Shown: positions 22,191 through 34,626 of the stretch, in pieces | Layout of the letters: every line of letters starts with the position of its first letter | How positions within the stretch are numbered: position 1 is the first letter of the stretch | Source of the DNA: Xestospongia bergquistia | Lineage: Eukaryota > Porifera > Demospongiae > Haplosclerida > Petrosiidae | DNA length: 64,000 nucleotides | NCBI GenBank assembly: GCA_963965975.1 | Contig: OZ014411.1 | Location: 1,783,001 to 1,847,000, forward strand | Direction of reading: 5' to 3' | Program-made: the position numbers and the translations under genes | The notes under the pieces: generated by a model | The model's database searches: none | Told to the model about the DNA's origin: nothing | What the model saw: only the letters and a program-made list of their open reading frames with translations

Positions 22191-23072
22191 TATTGTATTG
22201 TAGCAGTTCTGTACTAACAAACATGAAAATAATTGTAAATTTCAATACTATCTATAGGCTCTAAAACAGTTTTTGGGGAATTTTGCATCTGTGAAAAATT
22301 GGAATTTGTACACAGTACAGCTGTTTTAAGTCATCACGTTTTGTCTGTGCTATTTTTAAAGGTCTTTCCATTTTTCGAATTTTCTCATCCTTTTAATTGG
22401 TATCTATTTACCTATATATAGTTGACCATTTGTTTTTTAAAAAAAAGTTATGTAGTGGCAGTAGATTTTAAAAGCATTTGTTGGATAAGAACTAAACACG
22501 CAAACTCACATTTATAACAAGTACTATAAGAATTATTGCAGATTTGCTTGTTTGAAATAAATATGATGATAACTTTAGTTATATTTGTGTGAAAATATCT
22601 TCAGCTGTATTATATGGTACTAGATATAAGCAAACTAACCACTAAAAATTGACTATAATTTACTGTGCATATAGGCAACAAAGTAAATAGCTTATGTTTT
22701 TTGTAATTTATAGTACATGCAATATTAGGCATATAGTGTATATAATGTTGTTAGCAACTTAGCATGATCATTCTATAGATGGATAGCTTTAATATGAATT
22801 GAGTAATTACCAAATTTTGCTCTCAAAGCATCAAATTCAGAACATAAAACTATACCATTCATTCCTTTAAAGGATTGTTAACAAAATTTAATGACATTCT
22901 CTGTTATCAAGTGTTGACCTTGTGCCTTTTAGACACTTATCATTATTACCATCTAAGTACAGCATTAAACTCTTTTTTATTTGATTGAATGAAGTAGTTA
23001 TTTTAACAGAGTTTGTATAATTAATAATAACAAAGTTGAACTAACATCATGTTTCTTTGTTTATTTATGTAG

Positions 23073-26000
23073 GCATAAATTATCTAAGACAGGTAAAGCT
23101 GGTTTACACTAGCCCACTACACTTGCCACCAACATTAAAAATTATGTTACAATGTAGTATAATATAATATCATTAATGTAACTAAACAAGTCTATGATTA
23201 TATAGCAAGCGCAAGGATATCACCCTCTACAAGGAGAGATTACATATCCTCCACAGCAGCAATATCAACCACCACAGGAATATCAACCACAGCAGCAATA
23301 TCAACCACCACAGCAATATCAACCACAGCAGTATCAACTGTAATATAATATTCCTCAACAAAAACAATTTACAAAAACAATCAGTTCTAAACAACATGTG
23401 CTCTAGTTTATTAACTATTAATGTTAATTGATGTTAATTAATGTTAATTACTATCCTACATAACCTCCCTCTCTTCAAGAGCTCGTCTCGAGCGACAATG
23501 TGACATAGGGGGCATATCTATCCGGAACTCTGCGTGTGCGGGTAGGTCGAGAAGTGGAAGGTTCTTCTGATGGGTAATTGTTAGATAATTCATCTTCAGA
23601 CTCACAAACAGAATGTTCAAAAGAAGGTGGCTGCCAATATGTTGGAGAATGCCGTGGCATTCCTTTAGGAACTGATCTAAGAGTATGGAGCCGTAAACGA
23701 TTTATATGAACTGTCTTCTTTCGTCCATCTGAGTGTGCAATTATGACAGTTGGTTGACCTGAATTGTGTTCCAAAACAGTCCATCCACTCTCCCATCTTG
23801 AACAGAGCTTTCCAGCTGTTGGTTTGGATAACCAAACATGATTACCCACTTGAAATGGTGACCTAGTATGAGCCCGAGTGTCATATGTCTTCTTCTGAGT
23901 AGATGCTGCATCGATAAGGTGCAGTTCAACTAATTCATACATCTGACTTAACTGACGTTGGAGTTGTTTAGAATAAACATATGTGTCTGTGGATAGTCCA
24001 GGTAAATCAGATGGAAGTGTGGGTTCTCTACCAAACATTAAAAGATATGGTGAGCATTTAGTAGATGTGTGCGTTGAGGATCGGTAGGCATATAGGAGAA
24101 GAGGCAGCCATTTCTCCCAATCACTGGATTTAACACAATATGTCCTTAACATCTGCAATAAGGAGCGATTGGTGCGCTCCACTAAACCATCACCTTGGGG
24201 ATGATAGGGTGTGGTTCGTGATTTATGAATTCCAAAAGCCCGGCATGTCTCTTTTAAAAGTGTGCTCTCAAAATTAGCTCCCTGGTCAGAGTGAATATAA
24301 GTAGGTATGCCATAAATACTAAAGGTTTCAACGAGAGCTTTAACTGTACCTTCTGCTGTTTGATCCTTCAGGGGAATGGCCACAGGCCATTTAGTGAAGT
24401 AGTCTTGTATAACTAAGATATAAGAATTGCCCTGACACGACATAGGTACTTTTAGAATATCCACTCCTAACATTTCCCAAGGTTTACCCATAGGCATATT
24501 TACCAATGGGACCGGCTGGGGTAGTGCTGGTTTTGCTTGATTGCAAGCATCACAAGAGTCGCAGTAATTTTGAGTATCTGTTGCCATTCCAACCCAGTAC
24601 ACATTTTCTTGTAATCTCAGTAATGTTTTCATATACCCTTGATGAGCACCTAAAGGAGCATCATGAAATTGTTGTAGATAAGTTGCTTTGAGACTTAATG
24701 GTGCTATTGGCACTAGACGCTGCTCTTTACTAACAGGTTTAATAATACAGCGATAAAGAACACCATTCTGTAACTTGAGTTGGGGCCATAGTTGAAGCCA
24801 CCTTCTGTATTGTGGGTGTTTCCATTCTGTACCTTGAGGTTTTTTGTTACCGTTTGTCTTGATGTATGAAATGATTTTTGCTAGAATTGGATCATTAGTC
24901 TGTTCCTTAATCAGTTCACTTTCACTAGGTCCACAAATGACTTTTGTAGCAGCTGTACAAGGTTGCCGTGACAAAGCATCAGCATTCGCATTGTGGGTAC
25001 CTTTTCTATAAAGAATTTTAAATTCAAACTCTTGAAGTTGCAAAGCCCAACGGCTTAACTTTCCTTCCATCTTCTGTGCAGACAACCACTGTAGTGGGTT
25101 GTGATCTGTATACACAGTGAAACAATGCCCCAAGAGGTAGTGTTTAAAGTACTTAATAGCATAAACCAGAGCTAAACACTCTTTTTCGATGACGCTGTAA
25201 TTTTTTTCGGCTGGCTTCAGCGACCGACTACTATAAGCGATAACGTTAGGTCCTTGTTGTAATACAGCTCCCAACCCTGAGTCACTAGCATCGGTGTATA
25301 GGGTAAAGGGTAAGGAGAAGTCAGGACATTTTAAAATAGGTTGAGAAATTAAGCAGATTTTAAGTGTGGTGAAGGCTTCTTGACAAGGATTTGTCCATTG
25401 GAATGTTACACCTTTATTAGTAAGATGATAGAGGGGAGAGGCAATGTTGGCAAAATTTTTTATATATCTTCGGTAATATGAAGCCAAGCCCAGAAACCTC
25501 TGCACCTCTGTAACCGAAGAGGGGGTTGGCCAATTCTGAATAGCTTTCACTTTATTGGGATCTGGTATCATACCGTGTTTTGTAAAGGTGTGACCAAGGT
25601 AGGAAACTTCTTGCACCCCAATAGCACATTTTTCTCCATGCAAGGTCAGACCATAATCTACTAATCTCTGAAAAACTTGTCTGAGGTGTTGTTTGTGGCT
25701 TCTTTCATCACTAGAATATACCAAAATATCATCTACATAAACCATTGCGAAGGGTAACCCCCGAAGTACACGGTCCATTAACCGCTGAAATGTTCCAGGT
25801 GACCCTGTAAGACCAAAAGGTAATCGAAGAAATTCAAATAACCCCATACCTGGGCCTGGTGAAAAGGCTGTTTTTGCTTGGTCTTCAGGTGTGATAGGGA
25901 CTTGCCAAAACCCTTTCCTGCAGTCCAACTTAGTAAATACTTGTGCATTCCCTAAATGATCTTGTACTTCATCGGGTAAAGGTAAGGGATAGCTATTTTT

Positions 26001-28519
26001 TTCAGTCTGTTTGTTGAGTTCGCGATAGTCAATACAAATTCTTATTTCACCATTTCGCTTCGGCACGAATACACAGGGTGCCAGCCAAGGGCTACTACTT
26101 TCTTGTATAATGCCTTGTTCCAACATTTCAGCAATTTGTTGTTGAACCTCTTCCTTATAGTGCACTGGTATTCGTCTTGGAGGGACACGTATTGGTTTAG
26201 AGTTCCCCGTCGGAATATGATGGTATATTGCGTCGGTTTTTCCTGGGACAGAGCAAAACAGGGATTTATATTCCTTAATTATATCCATGTATGCATCAGA
26301 AGAGGCAGGTAGTGTAGATTTACCTGGATGAGTGAAACGTGGTATGGCACAATTTTCAGTATCATCTTCGTCTCCTGATAAAATAGCAGCTGTGTGGTAG
26401 GAGTTTTCCCATAGCTTTTTCTTTGACCATGTTGTGTTCTCCCCGTAGTCCACATTTGGAACTACAGTTGTACCATTGACAGTAACAGATTTTGTCTTGT
26501 AGTCTAAACAGACATTGAATTTGGCCAAGAAATCAGTACCCAAAATGACAGGTGCAACCAGTTGAGGGGCAACATACATCTCATGTGTCACAGACAATGT
26601 ACCTATATGAAGAGGTACAATGGTAGTGTTGCATAATTCCATCTCATTGCAGGAAGCTGTGATAACATTTATAGAGGATGCTATTGAGTTATAACTCAAG
26701 CTGGCTTGTTCAAGCAAGTGTTGACTAATTAACGATACAGAAGAACCACTGTCTAATAAAATAGCACAGTGAATATCTCGTATTTTTCCTGATATTTTTG
26801 AGAGTCGTTTAATATTTACAGGCATATCCAATGTCGAGGCCAAGTGTATTACTTCCGGTCGCCTCCCCTGGCCTGTAGAGACGACCGGTTGGCGTTTCCC
26901 CAACACTGGGCATTTGTGTGACCGTATTTGCCACAGTTAAAACATTGAAGGGTATTACGGCAATTCTTTGCAATGTGCCCAAATTGTTGACACCTGTAGC
27001 ATTGCTGGGAATGGATATTGGTTGCTTTTTTCGGTTTATTCTGATATCTGACTGCAGCAATACTAGTGTCTCGGCTGTCACTTTCTAATGAATCAAGTCT
27101 GGCACCAATATCAAGTATCATCTCTTCTAGTTTCTGTAAACCAGGAGTACTGCCAGTAACTGACGAAGTGGTAAGATGTGCTGCTTCCTCAGGTAACTGT
27201 TCATTGTTCATCATGAGCAAGCGTGCTTTTGCTAAAGCATCTTTGGTAGTCGTGATATCAGCTGGCGAAGATCGCATTAGTTTGGCAATTTCCGTTGGGA
27301 GACCGTCAATGAAGTGATGGAGTAACATTTGTTCCTTCGCCTCCCCAGTTAACTCTGGCATGGCTATTTCAAGTAGTCTCTTAAGGTTATACAAAAAAAC
27401 ACGTGGGGGTTCTCCCGGCAAAAGCCTACGGCGTTCGAACTCTCTCATTACCTGAAAACGCGTTTCTTTTGTTCGAAATTCTGCCCTCAATGCTCTCACC
27501 AATGTAGAGTAATCTGTCTTATCTTCGTCCGCCATCTCTAGGTAGGCTACCAGAACTTCTCCTTCGAGAAATGTCGGGATTTTACTTGCCTTTTTGTCAT
27601 TATCCCATCCATTGGAATTAGCACATATATCAAACTTCACTAACCACTCATCTAGTTCATCGCCATCCTTAATAGTTTTAGGTAAGGCCACATGCCTATC
27701 TGCCATCTCAGACTCTGCTACCAGTGTAATATAATATTCCTCAACAAAAACAATTTACAAAAACAATCAGTTCTAAACAACATGTGCTCTAGTTTATTAA
27801 CTATTAATGTTAATTGATGTTAATTAATGTTAATTACTATCCTACACAACCACAGCAGCAATACCAACCACCACAGCAATATCAACCACCACAGCAATAT
27901 CAACCACAGCAGCAATATCAACCACCACAGCAATACCAACCAGAGCAAGGATACACTCCTCAAGAAGGATATGAAAGTATGCTCATAATAATATTTGTGA
28001 GTCTCAATGTCATTCCTAATTACTTGTAAACAGATGCTTCTCCTTATTTGCCACCTGTTCAACAGCAGCCCTATCTTCCTGCTGACCAGACTGCTCCTGT
28101 CATACAGCAACAATCTGTAAGTAATAATTTATCAAGGACAAGCAAAATAGTTTTTCTTAGACAAATGTAGTTGTTGTACAGTCACAACCAACTCCTTCAG
28201 CTGGAAGGGCTGCAATGCATTTTACAAGCAATCACTACTTGACATTGTCCATTGTGCTGACAATCCTATGTTTCTTTCTTGGTTGGCACTCTCTTTTCTG
28301 TACCATACCAGCTATTATATTTGCAATAAGTGTGAGTATAGTTTTCAAAATATGATATAGTTATTATAGGCACATATATAGGCTCGTGATGCTGAGGCAC
28401 ATGGTGACATGGAAGGGGCTCAAACTAAAGCTCGAATCGCCTTAATCCTAAATGTTGTTTCTGTTGTGTGGTGGGTGATACTAATTGTTGTCCTTGTTAT
28501 TATAGCTGTATCGTCATAA
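23073..28519 (+). CDS. Dispanin/CD225 (IFITM-like) gene C, split by a Gypsy insertion
   Basis: Exon 2 is 23073-23092. Exon 3 is 23206-23338 continuing at 27851-27976. The remaining exons are 28034-28116, 28161-28331 and 28382-28519. Exon 3 is enlarged by tandem Gln/Pro/Tyr repeats (YQPPQQ) and is interrupted by the Gypsy element at 23339-27846; the frame agrees on both sides of the target duplication (CAAC). The membrane part has the best CD225 signature of the cluster: loop [12 protein letters not shown], then LALxLN-type second hydrophobic segment ([19 protein letters not shown]), ending AVSS with no Tyr tail. No exon 1 or promoter block is visible. With the insertion, the full protein is probably not made from this allele; an uninterrupted allele may exist in the population. 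Confidence 0.75.
23475..26906 (-). CDS. pol: Gypsy pol: protease, reverse transcriptase, RNase H, integrase
   Basis: A 1143-codon frame with, in order, a retropepsin-like site ([12 protein letters not shown]), reverse transcriptase (YVDDILVYS), RNase H ([13 protein letters not shown]), an integrase zinc-binding region and an integrase core ([26 protein letters not shown]). It begins inside the end of gag in a different frame, the arrangement that many Gypsy elements use with frameshifting. Element gene, not a host gene. Confidence 0.9.
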   Translation of the reverse strand: MLGKRQPVVSTGQGRRPEVIHLASTLDMPVNIKRLSKISGKIRDIHCAILLDSGSSVSLISQHLLEQASLSYNSIASSINVITASCNEMELCNTTIVPLHIGTLSVTHEMYVAPQLVAPVILGTDFLAKFNVCLDYKTKSVTVNGTTVVPNVDYGENTTWSKKKLWENSYHTAAILSGDEDDTENCAIPRFTHPGKSTLPASSDAYMDIIKEYKSLFCSVPGKTDAIYHHIPTGNSKPIRVPPRRIPVHYKEEVQQQIAEMLEQGIIQESSSPWLAPCVFVPKRNGEIRICIDYRELNKQTEKNSYPLPLPDEVQDHLGNAQVFTKLDCRKGFWQVPITPEDQAKTAFSPGPGMGLFEFLRLPFGLTGSPGTFQRLMDRVLRGLPFAMVYVDDILVYSSDERSHKQHLRQVFQRLVDYGLTLHGEKCAIGVQEVSYLGHTFTKHGMIPDPNKVKAIQNWPTPSSVTEVQRFLGLASYYRRYIKNFANIASPLYHLTNKGVTFQWTNPCQEAFTTLKICLISQPILKCPDFSLPFTLYTDASDSGLGAVLQQGPNVIAYSSRSLKPAEKNYSVIEKECLALVYAIKYFKHYLLGHCFTVYTDHNPLQWLSAQKMEGKLSRWALQLQEFEFKILYRKGTHNANADALSRQPCTAATKVICGPSESELIKEQTNDPILAKIISYIKTNGNKKPQGTEWKHPQYRRWLQLWPQLKLQNGVLYRCIIKPVSKEQRLVPIAPLSLKATYLQQFHDAPLGAHQGYMKTLLRLQENVYWVGMATDTQNYCDSCDACNQAKPALPQPVPLVNMPMGKPWEMLGVDILKVPMSCQGNSYILVIQDYFTKWPVAIPLKDQTAEGTVKALVETFSIYGIPTYIHSDQGANFESTLLKETCRAFGIHKSRTTPYHPQGDGLVERTNRSLLQMLRTYCVKSSDWEKWLPLLLYAYRSSTHTSTKCSPYLLMFGREPTLPSDLPGLSTDTYVYSKQLQRQLSQMYELVELHLIDAASTQKKTYDTRAHTRSPFQVGNHVWLSKPTAGKLCSRWESGWTVLEHNSGQPTVIIAHSDGRKKTVHINRLRLHTLRSVPKGMPRHSPTYWQPPSFEHSVCESEDELSNNYPSEEPSTSRPTRTRRVPDRYAPYVTLSLETSS
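26849..27706 (-). CDS. gag: Gypsy gag with two zinc knuckles
   Basis: A 285-codon frame starting [20 protein letters not shown]. Its C-terminal part has two CCHC zinc knuckles, [14 protein letters not shown] and [14 protein letters not shown], typical of nucleocapsid. It overlaps pol by about 58 bp in another frame. Confidence 0.9.
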   Translation of the reverse strand: MADRHVALPKTIKDGDELDEWLVKFDICANSNGWDNDKKASKIPTFLEGEVLVAYLEMADEDKTDYSTLVRALRAEFRTKETRFQVMREFERRRLLPGEPPRVFLYNLKRLLEIAMPELTGEAKEQMLLHHFIDGLPTEIAKLMRSSPADITTTKDALAKARLLMMNNEQLPEEAAHLTTSSVTGSTPGLQKLEEMILDIGARLDSLESDSRDTSIAAVRYQNKPKKATNIHSQQCYRCQQFGHIAKNCRNTLQCFNCGKYGHTNAQCWGNANRSSLQARGGDRK

Positions 28520-28724
28520 ACTACAACTGGAAGCAGTTGCTATTACAATTATTACTACAATTATTATAGTTACTATTACACTTATTACTTTTTGATTTTT
28601 ATACTTATTATTTTGACTATTCAAATAAACTTGCAAGAAATGTCTTCTAATTAAAATTGTGAGAACGTGCAGGACTGCCTTCAGCAAAGACAGTGTTTAT
28701 ATTTTTAAGCAAGTAAGGATATTT

Positions 28725-28971
28725 CTAGTGTTGTTTAGTTAACTATAACTAAAACTAAAAACCTTTTAGTTTAGCTTATTTGACTTTTAGTTAGCTAACT
28801 ATAACTAACTAAATCTTTTTCATCTGACAATTAGCTATAAACTAACTATAACTAACTAAAATTAATTCTCTTACTGAAAAACTAACTATAACTAACTAAA
28901 ATTAATTCTCTTACAGAAAAACTAATTATAACTAACTAAAATTATAAAAAGCTAAACTAAAACAACACTAG
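28725..28971. mobile_element. MITE with CTAGTGTTGTTT ends and internal ACTAACTATA repeats
   Basis: The ends CTAGTGTTGTTTxAGTT and AACTAAAACAACACTAG are inverted repeats, flanked by a possible ATATTT target duplication (28719-28724 and 28972-28977). The interior is made of AACTAACTATAACTAACT-type repeats and a near-duplicate of about 50 bp (AAAATTAATTCTCTTAC twice). No coding capacity. It lies just 3' of dispanin gene C. Confidence 0.6.
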
Positions 28972-29149
28972 ATATTTCATACATTTGTCATGTATTCATA
29001 AAGAACCTTAGTCTCAAATTTAATCAATATTGATATCTATAGTGGATTTCATTATAAAGTCTTGGTTGTGTCAATTTTATTTTCAAAACTTATTAATATC
29101 GTAATAATTAATACAAGTAGTGAAAAGATTTTTAAATAGGATCATCAAA

Positions 29150-30410
29150 ATCATTATTATACTGTGCCTCCTCCAGAAACTACAGATAACTTTTTCTCAA
29201 CACTGTATTGGTAGTAATTAGAGGTTTAGCAGTGTCCTTGGGTATTGCTGCTATTGTAATTCCACTTTTGGTGTTCATTTTCATTATTAAATATAGAAAA
29301 GTATAGTTAATTGCCAAATAAGGTAAGAAATGTTAATATGGAATTTTACCAATTTACAGATATGAAAAGAATATTGCTATAGTCCATGTTATGTAACAAT
29401 GAATTTCTATACTATATCTTAAGTTTGCAGAATTGTTCTATTAAATCTTGTTACTCGATCACTATAGAAATTGAGCCTCACAATCACTTTATGAGAACAC
29501 TGACATTAAAATATACCTAGTAGTCAGTATACTAATGACACATTAATGATGTATATACTATATCTAGAACTTGCTAGTATAACATATTAACTGGGTATAG
29601 TTAATGTACATTATTAGTATGTCATTAGCATATTGAATACTGGTATATTTTAATCTAACTACTCTCATACAAAGAGGCACTTAATATTAGGAGTGTTGTC
29701 CATCTGATAAGAACTCAACATATATAAGTGTTGTAAGTTATTGTCAGGTAGAACATCCCTCCACAATAGTGCACCATAAGTTAATTTCATGTATGGAATT
29801 AATAATTGGTTGATGATTTTAAATTTCTATGATTCAATTATCTCTGCACAGCTAATTAAAAGACAATCTGTAAATCATATAGTTATAGTAGTATTGTATA
29901 GACATAATTAAATAAGAGCTTAAGTAATGTAACATGACATATTTTAATACAATGCTATCAATCTGATAATGTATCTATTAAAGCAGTATGTAAAAGCTTT
30001 TTAAAAACTTTTTAATATATGTAACTAGAGGAACTGACTTAGGTGTTATGCAGTGATATTTCCAGTAAAGTTAATAGCAAATTAAAACCACATTTACTTT
30101 TTTAGTTCCTAAAGAGGCTATTAACATTCAAGATGAAGACAAGTAAGTCATTTGAATCATTATATCATTTATATATATTGAGTAATACTACTACTTAAGA
30201 GGTCAAACAGCACTTCACAAAGCAGCCTGGTATGGTTATCATGAAATATGTAAAATATTGGTTGAGGCAGGAGCTTCTCTATTTATAACTGATTATCAGG
30301 TAAATAATTATGTGATTGTCCTTACTTTTTGCTCCCTATATCAGGACAATACACCATATCACAAATCAATTTAAGTGAAGATGTAGAATTGCTAAAATAT
30401 TTGAAAAGTA
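29150..30410 (+). pseudogene. Membrane-ankyrin gene fragment
   Basis: Exon-like pieces on the plus strand. About 29157-29311 encodes PPPETTDNFF and a single membrane segment (LAVSLGIAAIVIPLLVFIFI then IKYRK). 30106-30141 encodes PKEAINIQDED before GTAAGT. 30200-30300 encodes one ankyrin repeat (GQTALHKAAWYGYHEICKIL then VEAGASLFITDYQ), ending at a donor. The piece after ATATCAG (30345-30409) starts a second ankyrin repeat (DNTPYHKSI) but shifts frame before LSEDVELLKYLK. The membrane piece also needs a frame change to join its upstream part. The parent was probably a single-pass receptor with cytoplasmic ankyrin repeats. This copy looks broken and lacks a 5' end. Confidence 0.5.
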
Positions 30411-31059
30411 AGTATTTCAAACTATTATAAATTCTTATATTATTGATCATATGATATCATTGTTTAGTGAAAGAAGTATAGAAGACATTTCATACTGTAT
30501 ATAGCTAATTAATAATTATTTACAGCCTCACTTTCTTATATTATCTATGAAATTAACACAATATATCAACTGATTATAATATACAATAATACATAGAAGT
30601 AAACAAAAACAGAGAGATAATTGTACTTACTTTTATTTCAATTTGAATCAGTAATTACTTTAATTTACAGAAAACATTAAAAAAGCTTATATGTTATTAA
30701 TAGCAATTTTTTGAAATACAGACTCAACACATCCATGCATGAAAATGGCATATAGTGCAATATTGTTATGTGTGTTGCAATACGTTATAATAAGACTTAA
30801 TACAGAAGTTGCATGACACAGGAATATATAATTAATATATAATATATAACACAGGAATAAATATATATTTTTTAAAAATTAAAAATCTGTACTTTGTCTT
30901 CTAACCAACTAATTTAGAGTTTGTTATGGTTTTGTAATAGTGGAACAACAAATTTTTATAGAAATTAATTTAAAAGAACTCTAGATTACAAAGAAATTTA
31001 TTGATGAAAATTACAATTTACTTGTTAAAACATTGATGAATTTTACATATCATCACATA

Positions 31060-31104
<45 letters not shown>

Positions 31105-31215
31105 ACATAATGGCCATGTTATAATTGTTAGCATGTTCCTTAATTAACTAGTTTATATAAGAAAAGTACATGTTTTGAATGTTGTATTGAAGTAAATTCA
31201 ATTAATGCAACTATA
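30410..31215. other. AT-rich gap with a (TA)n run
   Basis: No coding sequence seen. A (TA)n microsatellite occupies about 31071-31099. Confidence 0.6.
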
Positions 31216-33370
31216 TACTTCAAGGATTGACTTAACTTGTCAAAATAAGAAGTTGGCAATATTTCTAACAATGGATGCCATATTTGATGTAAAATTGATA
31301 TGTGTATGTTCTTATGTTTAAAGACATTTGGTCAATTAATATTAAATTTTCATTACATAGATATAGGAAATTAGGAATCATTTACTTACTTTTTCATTCT
31401 TACTATATATGGAAATTGTCTTTCATATATTGGATAGTGTAGTATATTGAGTTATAAAATGTAAATTAATTTACAAATTATTATTATGATTTATGAGATG
31501 TATGTATTAATTAATATGATAAGTTGTCGTTGTCTCCCTCTTTTTATAATTACTTATATACTTGTAAGCTAGTGATAAGTTAGTTTTAAAAATCATGAGT
31601 CAATAATCACTCTATTTTTGGTTAAATAACAAAGACGTTCATAACAATATAATTGAGAATTATAGTTTTATATTATTATGATGTTTTTGTACCATGCAAA
31701 GAATATTTTGGTCTTATTTATTTTCATTAAATTAACTTAGCAATCGTTCATATACTAATGTAGTGCAAACTGAATAAAATGTGGTTTATAAATCTAATAA
31801 ATTTAACTCTCTATTTAATCAGTAATACATTACATAATTTTGTAAGTTTGTATAGTTTATATAGCACAAACATATAAAGTTATTTAAAATATAATTAAAC
31901 TACAATACCTTTCATTCTAAGATTAGTAGAGTGACAGTAAATGTTTTTGCATCTGAGTATGCACAGGATCAGTGACTTTCATGCTGCAAACTAATCACTG
32001 TAAAAATTAATTGGTTGATTTACGCAATCCTATTGTCATTTTGGCTCTAAATAATACATAATGTGATACTGACAATTATAGTAACCATCATTATGTTTTA
32101 ATTACTACTATACTACAGTTGCCCACATATAAGTTATAGTAATAGTGTAAACAAAAATTAACAACAAATTACAGTATTAGAGCCAAGACATGAATGCTCT
32201 ATCCTTCTTTTTTACTACAGAGCAAAAACAAGAAGGAAATAGAATACATATATATAGTTTAACATGGCTATTGTCTAATGACATATTATAACTCCTTCCA
32301 ATTTAACTGTAGACTTTCCAATTTTTTCCCTGCCAAATAATGTCAATTTATAGATATTGTAACAGAAAAAAGTCACAAAAATCAACAGATATTAATGCTT
32401 GGTAGTAATTTTAAAAGATTTCTAATTGTGTATAAACTGATTAAAAATTAACATTTTTAAGTGGAAACAAATATTGCTTAATAATAATGTAAATTATAAG
32501 AAATGGTGCAGAAAAATTTTCTAATCTGCAAAATGTTTAGTGTTTATTAACTATTTAGGTACAATGATTTCATTAGTGTCACTATGTCTTGTGGAAGATG
32601 AAATTCTTTGATTGTTGGGACAGTGAAGTTGATAAGTACTTGTCCTCCATGAATTATATCAATCCAAGGCACCACAGAATATTATGACTTTGACAATCAA
32701 CTAGTGCAGTATGTTGAGTTATTAGATAATGGCCATAGAATGAAGTTTATTACGCTCCTTATCATGAATTATGCAATAAGTGATAGATTGGTAAAGCAAT
32801 CAATCTATATATTTAGTGATATAAAACCAACAGTACAGCTTGTGGAGAAATGAGTGTAGAATATTAAGAATTATAGGGATTAATAGCAAGAAACAACCTA
32901 AACACTTGTTTTTATGCATAATATACCAGTAAATATTATGTTTTTATGTGTACATTGCTCCTTTTTCTCAACTATAGTCAACGGATTAATTAAAATTGTT
33001 TTTGGTTATATGATGCAGGTACAGTTTCTATATAATGTGTTTGAATGCTTTACTGGATTGAATGGACATAACTGTATAGTCCTTGTTCATATCTGAATTT
33101 AAAATATTATACATTATTTGTGATAACACAATTATTTCTATTTATACCTGTTTCTATATAATATTGAATTGTTTTAATCTATTTGTTATTAAATCATAAA
33201 AAAAGGCACTAAAATAATAATTCAATGAACTGCTCCTATGCAGTTGCAATAAGTATGTTTTTTATCAAGTGTTAGTGTCTTCTAGTAGACTATAATTTAT
33301 ATCAGTACAATCTATTAAATGTTAAAAATAAACATTATTTGGTGCTAGTTGCATCTATTGAGTTGACTTT
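31215..33370. repeat. Duplicated non-coding block (partner 8210-9260)
   Basis: Shares its start (GACTTAACTTGTCAAAATAA) and later AT-rich phrases with 8210 onward. No gene is supported. The 60-codon ORF near 32914 has no recognisable features. Confidence 0.45.
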
Positions 33371-33379
33371 TAAGCTAAT

Positions 33380-34530
33380 TAATAAGAATGAAATAAAATA
33401 TCAAAAAATCTTAATTCCTGTCAATTATTATTGTATTTCTATAAATCTGGATTAAGTATATTGGTGACATATATAAGGAGAGAGGAGTATTTTGTAACTC
33501 CTATAAGACAATATGTATCATTGTAGAAACTGAGTTATTGATAATAACCAATATATTTGACATGATATTTGAAAAGGAGCACTGTTAAAACACTTCAAAT
33601 AACAGTTATGTATTCATACAGTTATCATGAATAGTTGGACATCTATATAGTAACGAAATGTATACAAAACTGTTTTTGAGAAGTTTATATAATGTCCCCT
33701 TTTTAACCTTTAATGCAAATCAGATCACATATGGTTATACAGGTTACATATTATACTGTTTTCATTCATAATGTATTGTCAGATTGACTAAACATTCCTT
33801 ATGTACAATAGTTCATTCAATCTAATAGTATGTTAGAAATAAAAACAATATGACATTAAATGTAACCTTAAATGTAATATTTATGAAATCAACCATTCAG
33901 ATTTACAATGGGATAGTATTGTCTAGAGGCAAATTGGACAATATTAAAATATTTAATCTTCAGTAAATAGAAAGTTACATTCACTTCCTACAGGCGAACA
34001 TTGCTATAATAATTTCTACATAATACACTATTAGGAAATAAAAATCACTGTTCATTTTTTTTTCTCTAATAAACATAGTGGCTATTGGTACAGCTTTAAA
34101 AGTACACACTCCATATGCAAATTTAATAAAGTCAGGTTCTATTTAATGTTAGGGTTAGGGTCTAGGATATAGTAAAACTTCCCCTAAAACAATATCTGTA
34201 TAGCTAGAGAAATAAAAGTAATATGACATTGATTTACAAGAAATGTACTTCTGAATAGAATAAGCACATATTAGAAAATAATGAATTCTAATAACATCTA
34301 GAAAGTGAAAAACTGCTAATACAGATATTGTATTAATAATTTCAAAGACTGTCAACCCTGCATATAGATAGTCATAATGTTTACTAGGGGTACATTTATG
34401 ATCGAACAGATGCCTGATTGACGTGTTGAGTAAAAGGAAGAATTTCTTTGAGAATATATGTATAATCACACAGTGGCAATTTTCGTGTAATTAGATTATA
34501 TACGATACTGTATTCCCATTGGAAATATCC
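33380..34530. other. Upstream region of dispanin gene D
   Basis: Close to the upstream regions of B (9260 onward) in its left part and of A and E in its right part, with a hairpin repeat at 33577-33690. This mosaic resemblance suggests exchange between units. No coding sequence is supported. Confidence 0.55.
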
Positions 34531-34533
34531 CTA

Positions 34534-34544
34534 TGCGCACGCGC
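34534..34544. promoter_or_regulatory. NRF1-like site upstream of gene D
   Basis: TGCGCACGCGC fits the NRF1 consensus and lies 83 bp before the ATG of gene D. The palindrome of A and B is changed at one base but still fits the consensus. Confidence 0.5.
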
Positions 34545-34626
34545 GTTTTTGCAAGTGTCTTCACAGAACCGATTGTTTCTCTCTCGAGTCAAGTCTATAA
34601 AATTTGGATCACCTCTGTACTATATA

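Larger units (their letters stand above)
23339..27846 (-). mobile_element. Young, whole-looking Ty3/Gypsy LTR retrotransposon
   Basis: The 122-bp LTRs (23339-23460 and 27725-27846) begin TGTAATATAATATTCC, end ATCCTACA and look identical, flanked by a 4-bp CAAC target duplication. The element lies on the minus strand. The primer-binding site (27713-27723, TGGTAGCAGAG read on the minus strand) matches the 3' end of initiator tRNA-Met. A purine tract (GAGAGGGAGG, minus strand, 23465-23474) adjoins the other LTR. It looks whole and recent. It sits inside a coding exon of dispanin gene C. Confidence 0.92.

Noticed and set aside
27814-28113. ORFs [20 protein letters not shown] (+) and the opposite strand across the Gln/Pro repeat
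   Set aside because: The plus ORF merely starts in the Gypsy LTR and continues into gene C exon 3; the minus ORF is a repeat shadow.
28725-28971. Satellite or telomere-like repeat
   Set aside because: The inverted ends and flanking ATATTT duplication fit a MITE better.
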